From NCBI RefSeq assembly GCF_028682635.1, contig NZ_JANHLK010000026.1, positions 1-64,000 on the forward strand: 64,000 nucleotides of DNA. The letters run 5' to 3'. Origin of the DNA: Pseudomonas putida (lineage in GTDB: Bacteria; Pseudomonadota; Gammaproteobacteria; Pseudomonadales; Pseudomonadaceae). Position 1 is the first letter of the stretch, and every line of letters starts with the position of its first letter. A model generated the notes under the pieces. It saw nothing but the letters and a program-made list of their open reading frames with translations, had not been told where the DNA came from and did not search any database. The translations under genes were made by a program, and so were the position numbers. Positions 7,845 through 15,700 of this stretch are shown here, in pieces.

Positions 7845-8351
7845 GTGCCTTTTAGGCTGACTGTGACCTTAATTTCGTTGGGTGTAAGTACTGCATCCGG
7901 GATTGCTGCTGGATTTACTGAAGGTGACTTGAGAGTAGCTATGCTGACTCTTTCTGCGGTTACGCTTTTCACTGCGGGAGTGTTCGGCGGTTCGGCTTTT
8001 TTGGACAGGAGGAACGGTCCGAGAGCCACTCGGTATCCGCAAGCTGTCGATCCTCTGGGCATGGACGGTTTCAACAGTCCAGCTTCCGCTATTCAACGCG
8101 GTAATTCGCAAATAGCCCGGAGTAGAACTGATCGATTTCATGTACTCGTAGATTCATTTCCTGATCGACAGAGGAGTCTTGCCCGTGATGCTTTCGCCCT
8201 TACTAGTTTACCGGATGACGGAGCAAGCTTAGCTTATATCCATTCAACGTTTGGCATTGGTCAGCCAAGGCGAATCCCACGAGTTAACGTAAGTACATCG
8301 CCGCTGCGATCAACCCCTGAAGTGGTTTCAGATATTCGCAGCCGTCCCTAG
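7314..8351 (+). CDS. Short orphan Rhs protein with variable C-terminal tip (copy 2)
   Basis: A 345-aa protein whose first 176 residues are nearly identical to those of the gene at 5930 (core motifs FDSPDSLSPFGEGGLNAYG, GDPVNFSDPTGH). The tip after DPTGH is unrelated to that of copy 1. It has two hydrophobic segments (about residues 180-200 and 210-228), then a polar domain ending SDIRSRP. I do not recognise an enzyme motif. No immunity gene follows; the kinase stop is only 7 bp away on the other strand. Same core, different tip and same downstream sequence point to tip displacement by duplication. Confidence 0.8.
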   Translation: MPASPQSTELCRYRYDPLDRRVASTLHQQTDLQHFYCKSRLASEIQGAQHRSIFQHDDQLLAQQSSQNAKVDTTLLATDQQRSVLNTQSATQSQAFAYTPYGERSPKNGLPSLLGFKGERLDPLTGNYDLGNGYRRYNTWLKRFDSPDSLSPFGEGGLNAYGFVAGDPVNFSDPTGHVPFRLTVTLISLGVSTASGIAAGFTEGDLRVAMLTLSAVTLFTAGVFGGSAFLDRRNGPRATRYPQAVDPLGMDGFNSPASAIQRGNSQIARSRTDRFHVLVDSFPDRQRSLARDAFALTSLPDDGASLAYIHSTFGIGQPRRIPRVNVSTSPLRSTPEVVSDIRSRP

Positions 8352-8358
8352 CCGCCAA

Positions 8359-9669
8359 TTAGACGGGCGTCGGCAACCACAACCGAAACCGCGCCCCGCC
8401 CAACGGCGACGACTCCACCGTCAACGTGCCGCCTTGCGCCTCCAGCGCCCGGCGGCTGATCGCCAGCCCCAGGCCAAACCCACCAGTGGACCGGTCCCGG
8501 CTGCGATCGAGTCGATAAAACGGCTCGAAAATCCGCTCACGCTCGTCATCCGGAATGCCGATGCCGTCGTCGTCCACCCAGATTTCGCAGCCCCTGGGGC
8601 AAACTTGAACGCCAATCTGAATGCGCTTTTCGCAGTAGCGCATGGCGTTGCGCAGCAGGTTCTGCAGGGCGCGGGCGGTCAGGCGTGGGTCGAGGCTGAA
8701 GCGTTCGAGCTGGCCGTGGAGCAGCACGTCGATGACGATGTCCGGGGCTTGTTCGTCATCGACGCTGCCCAGGATGCTGTCGATGAATTCATCCAGCGAC
8801 ACCTCGACCTGTTCCGGCACCCGTGCCGGGTTTTGCAGGCGGCTGTAGGACAGCAGTTCCAGCACCAGCTCATCGAGTTCACGAATGTAATCGACCAGCC
8901 CTTGCAGGCGCTCGCGGCTGGTCGCCGGCAAGTCGTCGGACAGCGCCAGGGCCAGGCCGAAATCCAGGCGCGTCAGGGGGGTGCGCAGTTCGTGGGACAC
9001 CGCATTGAGCAAGTCCCGTTGCTGGTTCAGCAGATTCTCGATGTCGCCCGCCATGGTGTCGAAGACATTGGCCAGGCCGCCGATGTTGGAGCTGGGGGCG
9101 ATCTGTGTGCGCTCGCTCAAATGGCCCTTGCCGAAGCGTTCCGCCGCGCTTTTCAGGCGCTCCAGGTCGCGCCAGTGCGGACGCAGCCACAACAGCAGGC
9201 AGGCGAGCATGGTCGCGCCGATCAGCACGTTGATGCTCCAGTACAACAGGCTGACGTCCATCGGGTCCGGCGGCACGACCATCTGCACCACGGTGTGCTC
9301 GTCCAGCGGGGTCACCGCCAGGGTGCGCCAGCCCCAGTCGCCAATGCGCACGACGTTTTCGCCGCGCTGCAAACGCTGCTGTTCCTCGAGGGTAAACCCG
9401 GCATCGTCGTTGCCGCTGAGCACGATGTGCAGCGGCTGGAACTCCTTGTCCATTTGCGCCGCCAGGGCCGGCCATTGCTCGGACGGGACGGCCTTGAACT
9501 GCTTGACCATGAGGGTTTGCAGGCCACGGGAATAGTCGAGATTGTAGGTGAGGAAGCGCTCGTGGAAGACCTTGATCACGAGGTCCGGTACCAGGTAGAT
9601 CGCGGCGCTGAACGAAACGATGGTCACCAGGTACAGGCGAAAGAGGATTCTGAACATCGTCTTTAGCAT
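8359..9669 (-). CDS. RstB-like sensor histidine kinase
   Basis: A 436-aa inner-membrane kinase. The start at 9669 overlaps the regulator stop (ATGCTAA); a longer frame exists but reads through the regulator gene in another frame. Transmembrane helices at about residues 8-30 and 143-162 flank a periplasmic sensor domain. A HAMP linker (RPHWRDLERLKSAAERFGKG) follows, then the phospho-acceptor H226 in SHELRTPLTRL, an N box (NLLRNAMRYC), and G boxes DDDGIGIP and GGFGLGLAI. The HAMP region and the FEPFYRLDRSRDRSTGG block closely resemble E. coli RstB. It lies divergently next to an RND pump, which it may control. Confidence 0.9.
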   Translation of the reverse strand: MLKTMFRILFRLYLVTIVSFSAAIYLVPDLVIKVFHERFLTYNLDYSRGLQTLMVKQFKAVPSEQWPALAAQMDKEFQPLHIVLSGNDDAGFTLEEQQRLQRGENVVRIGDWGWRTLAVTPLDEHTVVQMVVPPDPMDVSLLYWSINVLIGATMLACLLLWLRPHWRDLERLKSAAERFGKGHLSERTQIAPSSNIGGLANVFDTMAGDIENLLNQQRDLLNAVSHELRTPLTRLDFGLALALSDDLPATSRERLQGLVDYIRELDELVLELLSYSRLQNPARVPEQVEVSLDEFIDSILGSVDDEQAPDIVIDVLLHGQLERFSLDPRLTARALQNLLRNAMRYCEKRIQIGVQVCPRGCEIWVDDDGIGIPDDERERIFEPFYRLDRSRDRSTGGFGLGLAISRRALEAQGGTLTVESSPLGGARFRLWLPTPV

Positions 9670-10364
9670 TCCCACTCGGAACGGCTGAACAGATAACCCT
9701 TGCCCCACACGGTCTTGATCTTGCGCGCTTCGCCGGCGTTGTCGTCGAACTTGCGCCGCAGCTTGGAGATCGCCACGTCCACCGAGCGGTCGGTGCCGTT
9801 GAATTCGATGCCGCGCAGACGTTGCAGGATCTGGTCGCGACTGAGCACTTCGCCGGCGTGTCGGGCCAGCACCACCAGCAGGTTGTATTCGCCGCTGGAC
9901 AACTCCACCGGTTGTGCGCGCCAGGTCACCGTGCGTTCGGACAGGTCGATGCACAGGTTGCCCATGAGGATGCGGTCGTTGGCCGCCGGTGGATCGCTGA
10001 GGCTGCTGCGCCGCAGCAAGGTGCGCACCCGGGCCAGCAGCACCCGGGGCTCGCAGGGTTTGGTGACGTAGTCGTCGGCGCCCATTTCCAGGCCCAGCAC
10101 CTGGTCGTGGCTGTCGTCGCGGGCGGTGAGCATCAGGATCGGCAAGGTCGCCGAATCGGCACGCAGCAAGCGGCAGACCTGCAGGCCATCGAGACCGGGC
10201 AGCATCAGGTCGAGAATCACCAGGTCCGGCGGATCGAGCCGCGCACGCTCGCGCACCTGGTCGCCGCGGCCTATCACGCTGACGCAGTAGCCGTTGCGTT
10301 CCAGGTAGCTGGCAATCAGCTCGGCGAGTGCGGTGTCGTCTTCGACCAGGAGGATGTTGGGCAT
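9663..10364 (-). CDS. RstA-like OmpR-family response regulator
   Basis: A 233-aa regulator. ATG 10364 is chosen because MPNILLVEDD is the standard receiver start; upstream codons in frame come from a REP element. The receiver domain has the acidic pair E8-D9-D10, phospho-acceptor D52 (VILDLMLPG), T in LTARDD and K in YVTKPCEP. A winged-helix DNA-binding domain fills about residues 130-230 (LSSGEYNLLVVLARHAGEVLSR and DRSVDVAISKLRRK). It is transcribed before the kinase, overlapping it by 7 bp, and away from the RND operon. RstA similarity is visible in GRGDQ and LGLEMGADDY. Confidence 0.9.
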   Translation of the reverse strand: MPNILLVEDDTALAELIASYLERNGYCVSVIGRGDQVRERARLDPPDLVILDLMLPGLDGLQVCRLLRADSATLPILMLTARDDSHDQVLGLEMGADDYVTKPCEPRVLLARVRTLLRRSSLSDPPAANDRILMGNLCIDLSERTVTWRAQPVELSSGEYNLLVVLARHAGEVLSRDQILQRLRGIEFNGTDRSVDVAISKLRRKFDDNAGEARKIKTVWGKGYLFSRSEWEC

Positions 10365-10400
10365 GGGGTGTTTTCCAGCAAAATGCGAGGGTGACTGTTC

Positions 10401-10480
10401 CGGCCTCTTCGCGGGCAAGCCCGCTCCCACGAAGATTTCGCGGACAACTGTAGGAGCGGGCTTGCCCGCGAAGAGGCCGG
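10401..10480. repeat. REP pair (BIME-like inverted repeat)
   Basis: CGGCCTCTTCGCGGGCAAGC and its inverse face each other across a ~22-bp spacer. It sits in the 269-bp divergent intergenic region between the regulator and the RND adaptor; the remaining ~150 bp holds the adaptor promoter, in which I see no clear operator. Confidence 0.85.
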
Positions 10481-10633
10481 GACAGTCGCAATAAAATTCA
10501 AGTTGTTCAGGATATACGCCCTCACGCACACCCGAGTAAAACCCTTACACAATTTCACACAGCACCAACAAAGCTTCACCGCTACCCTCGCCGTCGCCCA
10601 GTAGGATGCTGGGGGTCATTATTGGGGTCATTC

Positions 10634-11791
10634 ATGTCTAAGAATCTGCTTGCCGGGCTCAGCCTGATCGCACTGGCGTTGACGCTGAGCGCGTGCGACA
10701 GCGCCTCGGACGCCGAAGAAACGGCGCCGCCGGCCACCGTGCGCATCGAAACCATCGAAGCCCGCCCGCTGTCGATCAGCAGCGAATTGAGCGGGCGGAT
10801 TGCCGCGCCGCGCATTGCCGAAGTCCGTGCCCGCGTGGCCGGCGTGGTGTTGCAGCGGGCCTTTCGCGAAGGCAGCGACGTGAAAAAGGGCGATGTACTG
10901 TTTCGCATCGACCCGGCGCCGTTCAAGGCCGACCTGGACAGCGCCGACGCCGCGCTGCGCAAGGCCGAGGCCAATGCGTTCCAGGCCAGGCTGCAGGAAC
11001 AGCGCTACGCCCAGTTGATCGAAGGCAACGCCATCAGCGGCCAGGACTACGACAACGCCCGGGCCGCCACGCGGCAAACCGCTGCCGACGTCGCCGCCAG
11101 CAAAGCCGCCGTGGAGCGAGCGAAACTGAACCTGGGTTATGCCACGGTGACGGCGCCGATTTCCGGGCGCATCGGCCGCGCGTTGGTCACTGAAGGCGCG
11201 CTGGTGGGGCAGAACGAAACCACGCCACTGGCGCTGATCCAGCAGTTGAACCCGATCCACGCCGACCTCAGCCAGTCGACCCGTGAACTCAACGACCTGC
11301 GCCGCGCCTTCCGTTCCGGCCAGTTGCAGCAGGTCGGCCAGGATCAGGTCAAGGCCACGCTGATCCAGGACGACGGCAGCCTTTACCCGCTGCCCGGTAA
11401 GCTGCTGTTCACCGACATCACGGTGGATCCGGGTACCGGCCAGGTCATCCTGCGCAGCGAATTCCCCAATCCCGATCTCGACCTGCTGCCCGGCAGCTTC
11501 GTGCGCGTACGCCTGGAGCAAGGGGTCAACCAGCAAGGCATCAGCGTGCCGCAACGGGCCATCCAGCGTGACAGCGCCGGCATCGCCCAAGTGTTGTTGC
11601 TTGACGCCGAACAGCGCGTGGGCCTGCAACCGGTGGAACTGGGTGGCGTGCAGGACGACCGCTGGATCGTCACCGGCGGCCTCAAGCCCGGCGATCGCAT
11701 CGTCATCGAAGGCCTGCAGCACGCCCGCCCCGGCGAGACCGTGCAGATCGATGACACCCCTCTTCCACTTGCCCAGGTTTCTGGCCAGTAA
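10634..11791 (+). CDS. RND efflux periplasmic adaptor lipoprotein (MexA/AcrA type)
   Basis: A 385-aa membrane-fusion protein. ATG 10634 gives a lipoprotein signal ending LTLSAC, with the lipidated Cys at residue 21; a TTG at 10622 is less likely. A biotinyl-lipoyl-like half (IAEVRARVAGVVLQRAF) and its partner (LNLGYATVTAPISGRIG) flank a coiled-coil hairpin at residues ~95-150. The beta-barrel follows. It links the inner-membrane pump to an outer-membrane channel. No channel gene is adjacent, so it probably uses an OprM-type channel encoded elsewhere. It forms an operon with the pump 15 bp downstream. Confidence 0.93.
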   Translation: MSKNLLAGLSLIALALTLSACDSASDAEETAPPATVRIETIEARPLSISSELSGRIAAPRIAEVRARVAGVVLQRAFREGSDVKKGDVLFRIDPAPFKADLDSADAALRKAEANAFQARLQEQRYAQLIEGNAISGQDYDNARAATRQTAADVAASKAAVERAKLNLGYATVTAPISGRIGRALVTEGALVGQNETTPLALIQQLNPIHADLSQSTRELNDLRRAFRSGQLQQVGQDQVKATLIQDDGSLYPLPGKLLFTDITVDPGTGQVILRSEFPNPDLDLLPGSFVRVRLEQGVNQQGISVPQRAIQRDSAGIAQVLLLDAEQRVGLQPVELGGVQDDRWIVTGGLKPGDRIVIEGLQHARPGETVQIDDTPLPLAQVSGQ

Positions 11792-11806
11792 GCAGGACGC
11801 TTGTTT

Positions 11807-14800
11807 ATGCCGCAGTTCTTTATCGACCGCCCGGTGTTCGCTTGGGTGGTGGCCCTGTTCATCCTGCTGGCCGGTGCCCTGGCCATCCCGCAGTTGCCGG
11901 TGGCGCAGTACCCCGATGTGGCGCCGCCACAGATCGAAATCTATGCCGTGTACCCGGGCGCGTCGGCGCAGACCGTGGACGAAAGCGTGGTCAGCCTGAT
12001 CGAGGAAGAACTCAATGGCGCGGATCACCTGCTGTATTTCGAGTCGCAAAGCAGCCTCGGCAGCGCCACCATCAAGGCGACTTTCCAGCCGGGCACCGAC
12101 CCGGAAATGGCCCAGGTCGACGTGCAGAACCGCCTCAAGGTGGTCGAATCGCGCCTGCCGCAAGCAGTGAACCAGCAGGGCTTGCAGGTGGAGAAAGTCT
12201 CCGCCGGTTTCCTTCTGCTGATCACCCTCACCTCCAGCGACGGTAAGCTCGACGCCGTGGCGCTCAGCGATTACCTGGCGCGCAACGTGATGAACGAGAT
12301 CAAGCGCCTGGACGGCGTCGGCAAGGCGCAACTGTACGGCGCCGAACGGGCGATGCGGATCTGGATCGACCCGCAGAAACTGATCGGCTTCAACCTCACG
12401 CCTGCCGATGTCAACGCCGCCATCGTCGCGCAGAACGCCCAGATCTCGGCCGGCAGCATCGGCGACTTGCCGAGCCGCACCACCCAGGAAATCACCGCGA
12501 CCATCCTGGTCAAGGGCCAACTGTCGACCCCTGAAGAATTCGCCGACATCGTGCTCAAGGCCAACCCCGACGGCTCCACGGTGCGCGTGGGCGATGTCGC
12601 GAGGGTCGAGATCGGCAGCCAGGAGTATCAGTTTTCCACACGCCTCAACGGTAAGCCCTCGACTGCCGTCGGCGTGCAACTGTCGCCGGGGGCCAACGCC
12701 CTGAACACCGCGACGCTGGTGCGGGCGAAGATGGATGAACTGGCGCGTTACTTCCCCGCTGGCGTGGAATACAAGATCCCGTACGACACCTCACCGTTCG
12801 TCAAGGTCTCGATCACCAAGGTGGTCTACACCCTTGGCGAGGCGATGTTACTGGTGTTCGCGGTGATGTTCCTGTTCCTGCAAAACGTGCGCTACACGCT
12901 GATCCCGACCCTGGTGGTGCCGGTGGCGCTGATGGGGACGTTTGCGACCATGCTGGCGCTGGGTTTCTCGATCAACGTGCTGACCATGTTCGGCATGGTG
13001 CTGGCCATCGGCATCCTGGTGGATGACGCGATCGTGGTGGTGGAAAACGTCGAGCGGATCATGGCCACCGAGGGTTTGTCGCCCAAGGAAGCGACACGCA
13101 AGGCGATGCAGCAGATCACCGGCGCCATCGTCGGTATCACCCTGGTGCTGGTGGCGGTGTTCATTCCCATGGCGTTCATGCAGGGTTCGGTCGGGGTGAT
13201 CTACCAGCAGTTTTCGCTGTCGATGGCCACCTCGATCCTGTTCTCGGCATTCCTGGCCCTGACCTTGACCCCGGCGCTGTGCGCAACCTTGCTCAAGCCG
13301 ATTGCCAAGGGCGAGCACCACGAAAAGAGCGGGTTCTTCGGCTGGTTCAACCGCCGTTTCGAGCAGCTCACCGAGCGTTATCAGGGTTGGGTCGCCTATG
13401 CGTTGAAACGCACCGGTCGTTACCTGCTGATCTACGGTGTGCTGCTGGTGGGGCTGGGTATTTGCTTCAGCCGCCTGCCCTCCTCGTTCCTGCCGGTGGA
13501 AGACCAGGGCTACACCATCACCGACATCCAGTTGCCGCCCGGCGCGAGCAAGAACCGCACGGTGCAGGTAGTCGAGCAGATCGAGGCGCATAACGCCACG
13601 GAACCCGGCGTGGGCGACAGCACGGTGATCCTCGGTTTCAGTTTCTCCGGCAGCGGCCAGAATGCGGCGCTGGCCTTTACCACGCTCAAGGACTGGTCGG
13701 AGCGCGGCAGCGACGACTCGGCCAGCTCCATTGCCGATCGCGCCAACATCGCCGTCAGCCAGATCAGGGATGCCGTGGCCTTCGCGGTACTGCCGCCACC
13801 CGTGGACGGTCTCGGTACCTCCAGCGGTTTCGAGTTCCGTTTGCAGGATCGAGGCGGCCTCGGCCATGCCACGTTAATGCAGGCGCGCACTGAATTACTC
13901 GCCGCCGCCGAGAAAAGCCCGATCCTGATGAATGTGCGTGAAAGCGCCCTGGCCGAAGCGCCGCAGGTCGAGCTGATCGTCGACCGCAAGCAGGCAAACG
14001 CCTTGGGGGTCTCCTTTGCCGACATCGGCAGCGTGTTGTCCACCGCCGTCGGCTCGAGCTACATCAACGACTTCCCCAACCAGGGGCGGATGCAGCGTGT
14101 TGTCGTGCAGGCCGAGGGTGATCAACGCAGTCAGGTGGCCGATCTGCTGAAGATTCATGTGCGCAACAGCGACGGAAAAATGGTGCCCTTGTCGGCCTTC
14201 GTCCAGGCCAGATGGACCCAGGGGCCGGCGCAGTTGACCCGCTACAACGGCTATCCGGCGGTGAGCATTTCCGGCGAACCGACGCCCGGCCACAGCACCG
14301 GCGAAGCCATGGCCGAGATCGAACGGCTGGTGGCGCAGGGTCCGGCCGGGTTGGGCCAGGAGTGGACCGGGCTGTCGTTGCAGGAACGCTTGTCCGGCAG
14401 CCAGGCGCCGATCCTGTTGGGCTTGTCGCTGTTGATCGTGTTCCTGTGCCTGGCGGCGTTGTACGAGAGCTGGTCGATTCCGACCTCGGTGTTGCTGGTG
14501 GTGCCATTGGGCGTGCTCGGTGCGGTACTGGCGGTAACGCTGCGCGGCATGCCCAACGACGTGTTCTTCAAGGTCGGGCTGATAACCATCATCGGCCTGT
14601 CGGCAAAGAACGCGATCCTGATCATCGAATTCGCCAAGAGCCTGTACGACGAAGGCCACGACCTGATCGACGCCACATTGCAGGCCGCACGCCTGCGCCT
14701 GCGGCCGATTGTCATGACCTCGCTGGCGTTCATCCTCGGCGTAGTGCCCTTGGCGATCGCCACCGGCGCCAGCTCGGCGAGCCAGCAAGCCATCGGCACC

Positions 14801-14896
14801 GGGGTGATTGGCGGGATGATCACCGCGACCCTGGCCGTGGTGTTTGTACCAGTGTTTTTTGTAGTGGTGATGAAGCTGGTACGCAGAAAGCACTAA
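11807..14896 (+). CDS. HAE1-family RND efflux pump (MexB/MexD-like)
   Basis: A 1029-aa inner-membrane transporter of usual length. ATG 11807 follows an AGGA and yields the family start MPQFFIDRPVFAWV; a TTG six bases upstream is less likely. Twelve transmembrane segments surround two large periplasmic loops. The proton-relay pair of adjacent aspartates is seen in GILVDDAIVVVENVER and the TM10 lysine in GLSAKNAILIIEFAK. The sequence resembles MexD and MexW types along its length. It should expel hydrophobic drugs or metabolites by proton exchange. It lies opposite the RstAB-like pair, which may regulate it. Confidence 0.93.
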   Translation: MPQFFIDRPVFAWVVALFILLAGALAIPQLPVAQYPDVAPPQIEIYAVYPGASAQTVDESVVSLIEEELNGADHLLYFESQSSLGSATIKATFQPGTDPEMAQVDVQNRLKVVESRLPQAVNQQGLQVEKVSAGFLLLITLTSSDGKLDAVALSDYLARNVMNEIKRLDGVGKAQLYGAERAMRIWIDPQKLIGFNLTPADVNAAIVAQNAQISAGSIGDLPSRTTQEITATILVKGQLSTPEEFADIVLKANPDGSTVRVGDVARVEIGSQEYQFSTRLNGKPSTAVGVQLSPGANALNTATLVRAKMDELARYFPAGVEYKIPYDTSPFVKVSITKVVYTLGEAMLLVFAVMFLFLQNVRYTLIPTLVVPVALMGTFATMLALGFSINVLTMFGMVLAIGILVDDAIVVVENVERIMATEGLSPKEATRKAMQQITGAIVGITLVLVAVFIPMAFMQGSVGVIYQQFSLSMATSILFSAFLALTLTPALCATLLKPIAKGEHHEKSGFFGWFNRRFEQLTERYQGWVAYALKRTGRYLLIYGVLLVGLGICFSRLPSSFLPVEDQGYTITDIQLPPGASKNRTVQVVEQIEAHNATEPGVGDSTVILGFSFSGSGQNAALAFTTLKDWSERGSDDSASSIADRANIAVSQIRDAVAFAVLPPPVDGLGTSSGFEFRLQDRGGLGHATLMQARTELLAAAEKSPILMNVRESALAEAPQVELIVDRKQANALGVSFADIGSVLSTAVGSSYINDFPNQGRMQRVVVQAEGDQRSQVADLLKIHVRNSDGKMVPLSAFVQARWTQGPAQLTRYNGYPAVSISGEPTPGHSTGEAMAEIERLVAQGPAGLGQEWTGLSLQERLSGSQAPILLGLSLLIVFLCLAALYESWSIPTSVLLVVPLGVLGAVLAVTLRGMPNDVFFKVGLITIIGLSAKNAILIIEFAKSLYDEGHDLIDATLQAARLRLRPIVMTSLAFILGVVPLAIATGASSASQQAIGTGVIGGMITATLAVVFVPVFFVVVMKLVRRKH

Positions 14897-14911
14897 CCAA
14901 CACCAATCCCC

Positions 14912-14997
14912 TGTAGGAGCTGCCGCAGGCTGCGATCTTTTGACCTTGATCTTGAAAGATCAAAATCAAAAGATCGCAGCCTTCGGCAGCTCCTACA
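14912..14997. repeat. Long Pseudomonas intergenic hairpin, second copy
   Basis: An 86-bp inverted repeat with the same outer arms (TGTAGGAGCTGCCGCAGGC) and inner GCGATCTTTTGA arms as 5354-5440. It lies 15 bp after the pump stop and may act as the transcript end or an mRNA stabiliser. Confidence 0.85.
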
Positions 14998-15051
14998 AAA
15001 GCGGGGTGGCCTGCGCTATGGTGCAACGAGGTTCCGTCAAAGTATGCCTTC

Positions 15052-15693
15052 ATGCCCTACCTCACCCACACCCACCCTCGCCTGTCGGCCGCCACTACCT
15101 TCGGCATCGCGGTGGGCATTCTGGCGCCGGCCGATTCGATCATCAGCAAGATACTCTTTGGCTGGAATGCCGGGGTCTGGACTTATCTGCTCCTGATGAT
15201 CTGGCTCGCCGCGCGCAGTAAAGCGGAAGACGTGCGGCGCATTGCCGAGATCGAAGACGAAAACGCCGGGCTGGTGCTGCTGGTGGTCAGCATCGCCGCG
15301 ATTGCGAGCCTTGCCACCATCGCCTTCGAACTGGCCGGCAGCAAAGACCTGGAAACCACGCGCAAGTTGCTGCACTACGGGTTTACCGCGTTGACCGTCA
15401 CCGGTTCCTGGCTGCTGATCGGGGTGATCTTCAGCCTGCACTACGCACGCCTGTTCTATACCTGGGAAGGCAAGGACCCGGCGCTGCGATTTGCCGAAGG
15501 CCTGACGACGCCCAACTACTGGGACTTCCTGTATTTCTCGTTCACCATCGGCGTGGCAGTGCAGACTGCGGATGTCGGTGTGGCGACTCGAGATATGCGC
15601 AAGATTGTTCTGGCGCAGTCGTTGATCGGCTTTTTGTTCAACACCGCAATATTGGGTTTTTCTATCAATATCGCCGCGGGCTTGTTTGGCTGA
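15052..15693 (+). CDS. DUF1345 family inner-membrane protein
   Basis: A 213-aa integral membrane protein with about five hydrophobic segments (residues 12-32, 37-53, 72-95, 110-130 and 185-210). The stretch NYWDFLYFSFTIGVAVQTADVG is characteristic of DUF1345. Its function is not known. It ends 7 bp from the convergent fibronectin-III gene. Confidence 0.85.
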   Translation: MPYLTHTHPRLSAATTFGIAVGILAPADSIISKILFGWNAGVWTYLLLMIWLAARSKAEDVRRIAEIEDENAGLVLLVVSIAAIASLATIAFELAGSKDLETTRKLLHYGFTALTVTGSWLLIGVIFSLHYARLFYTWEGKDPALRFAEGLTTPNYWDFLYFSFTIGVAVQTADVGVATRDMRKIVLAQSLIGFLFNTAILGFSINIAAGLFG

Positions 15694-15700
15694 TGTTGCC

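Noticed and set aside
8359..10491. 710-aa reading of the kinase frame with a long N-terminal extension
   Set aside because: The extension lies in another frame over the response-regulator gene and is Arg/Pro-rich shadow sequence; the kinase starts at 9669 with the ATGCTAA overlap.
10628..12679. 683-aa antisense frame over the RND operon
   Set aside because: It mirrors the efflux genes, has shadow-type His/Gln/Gly-rich composition and no domain or ribosome-site support.
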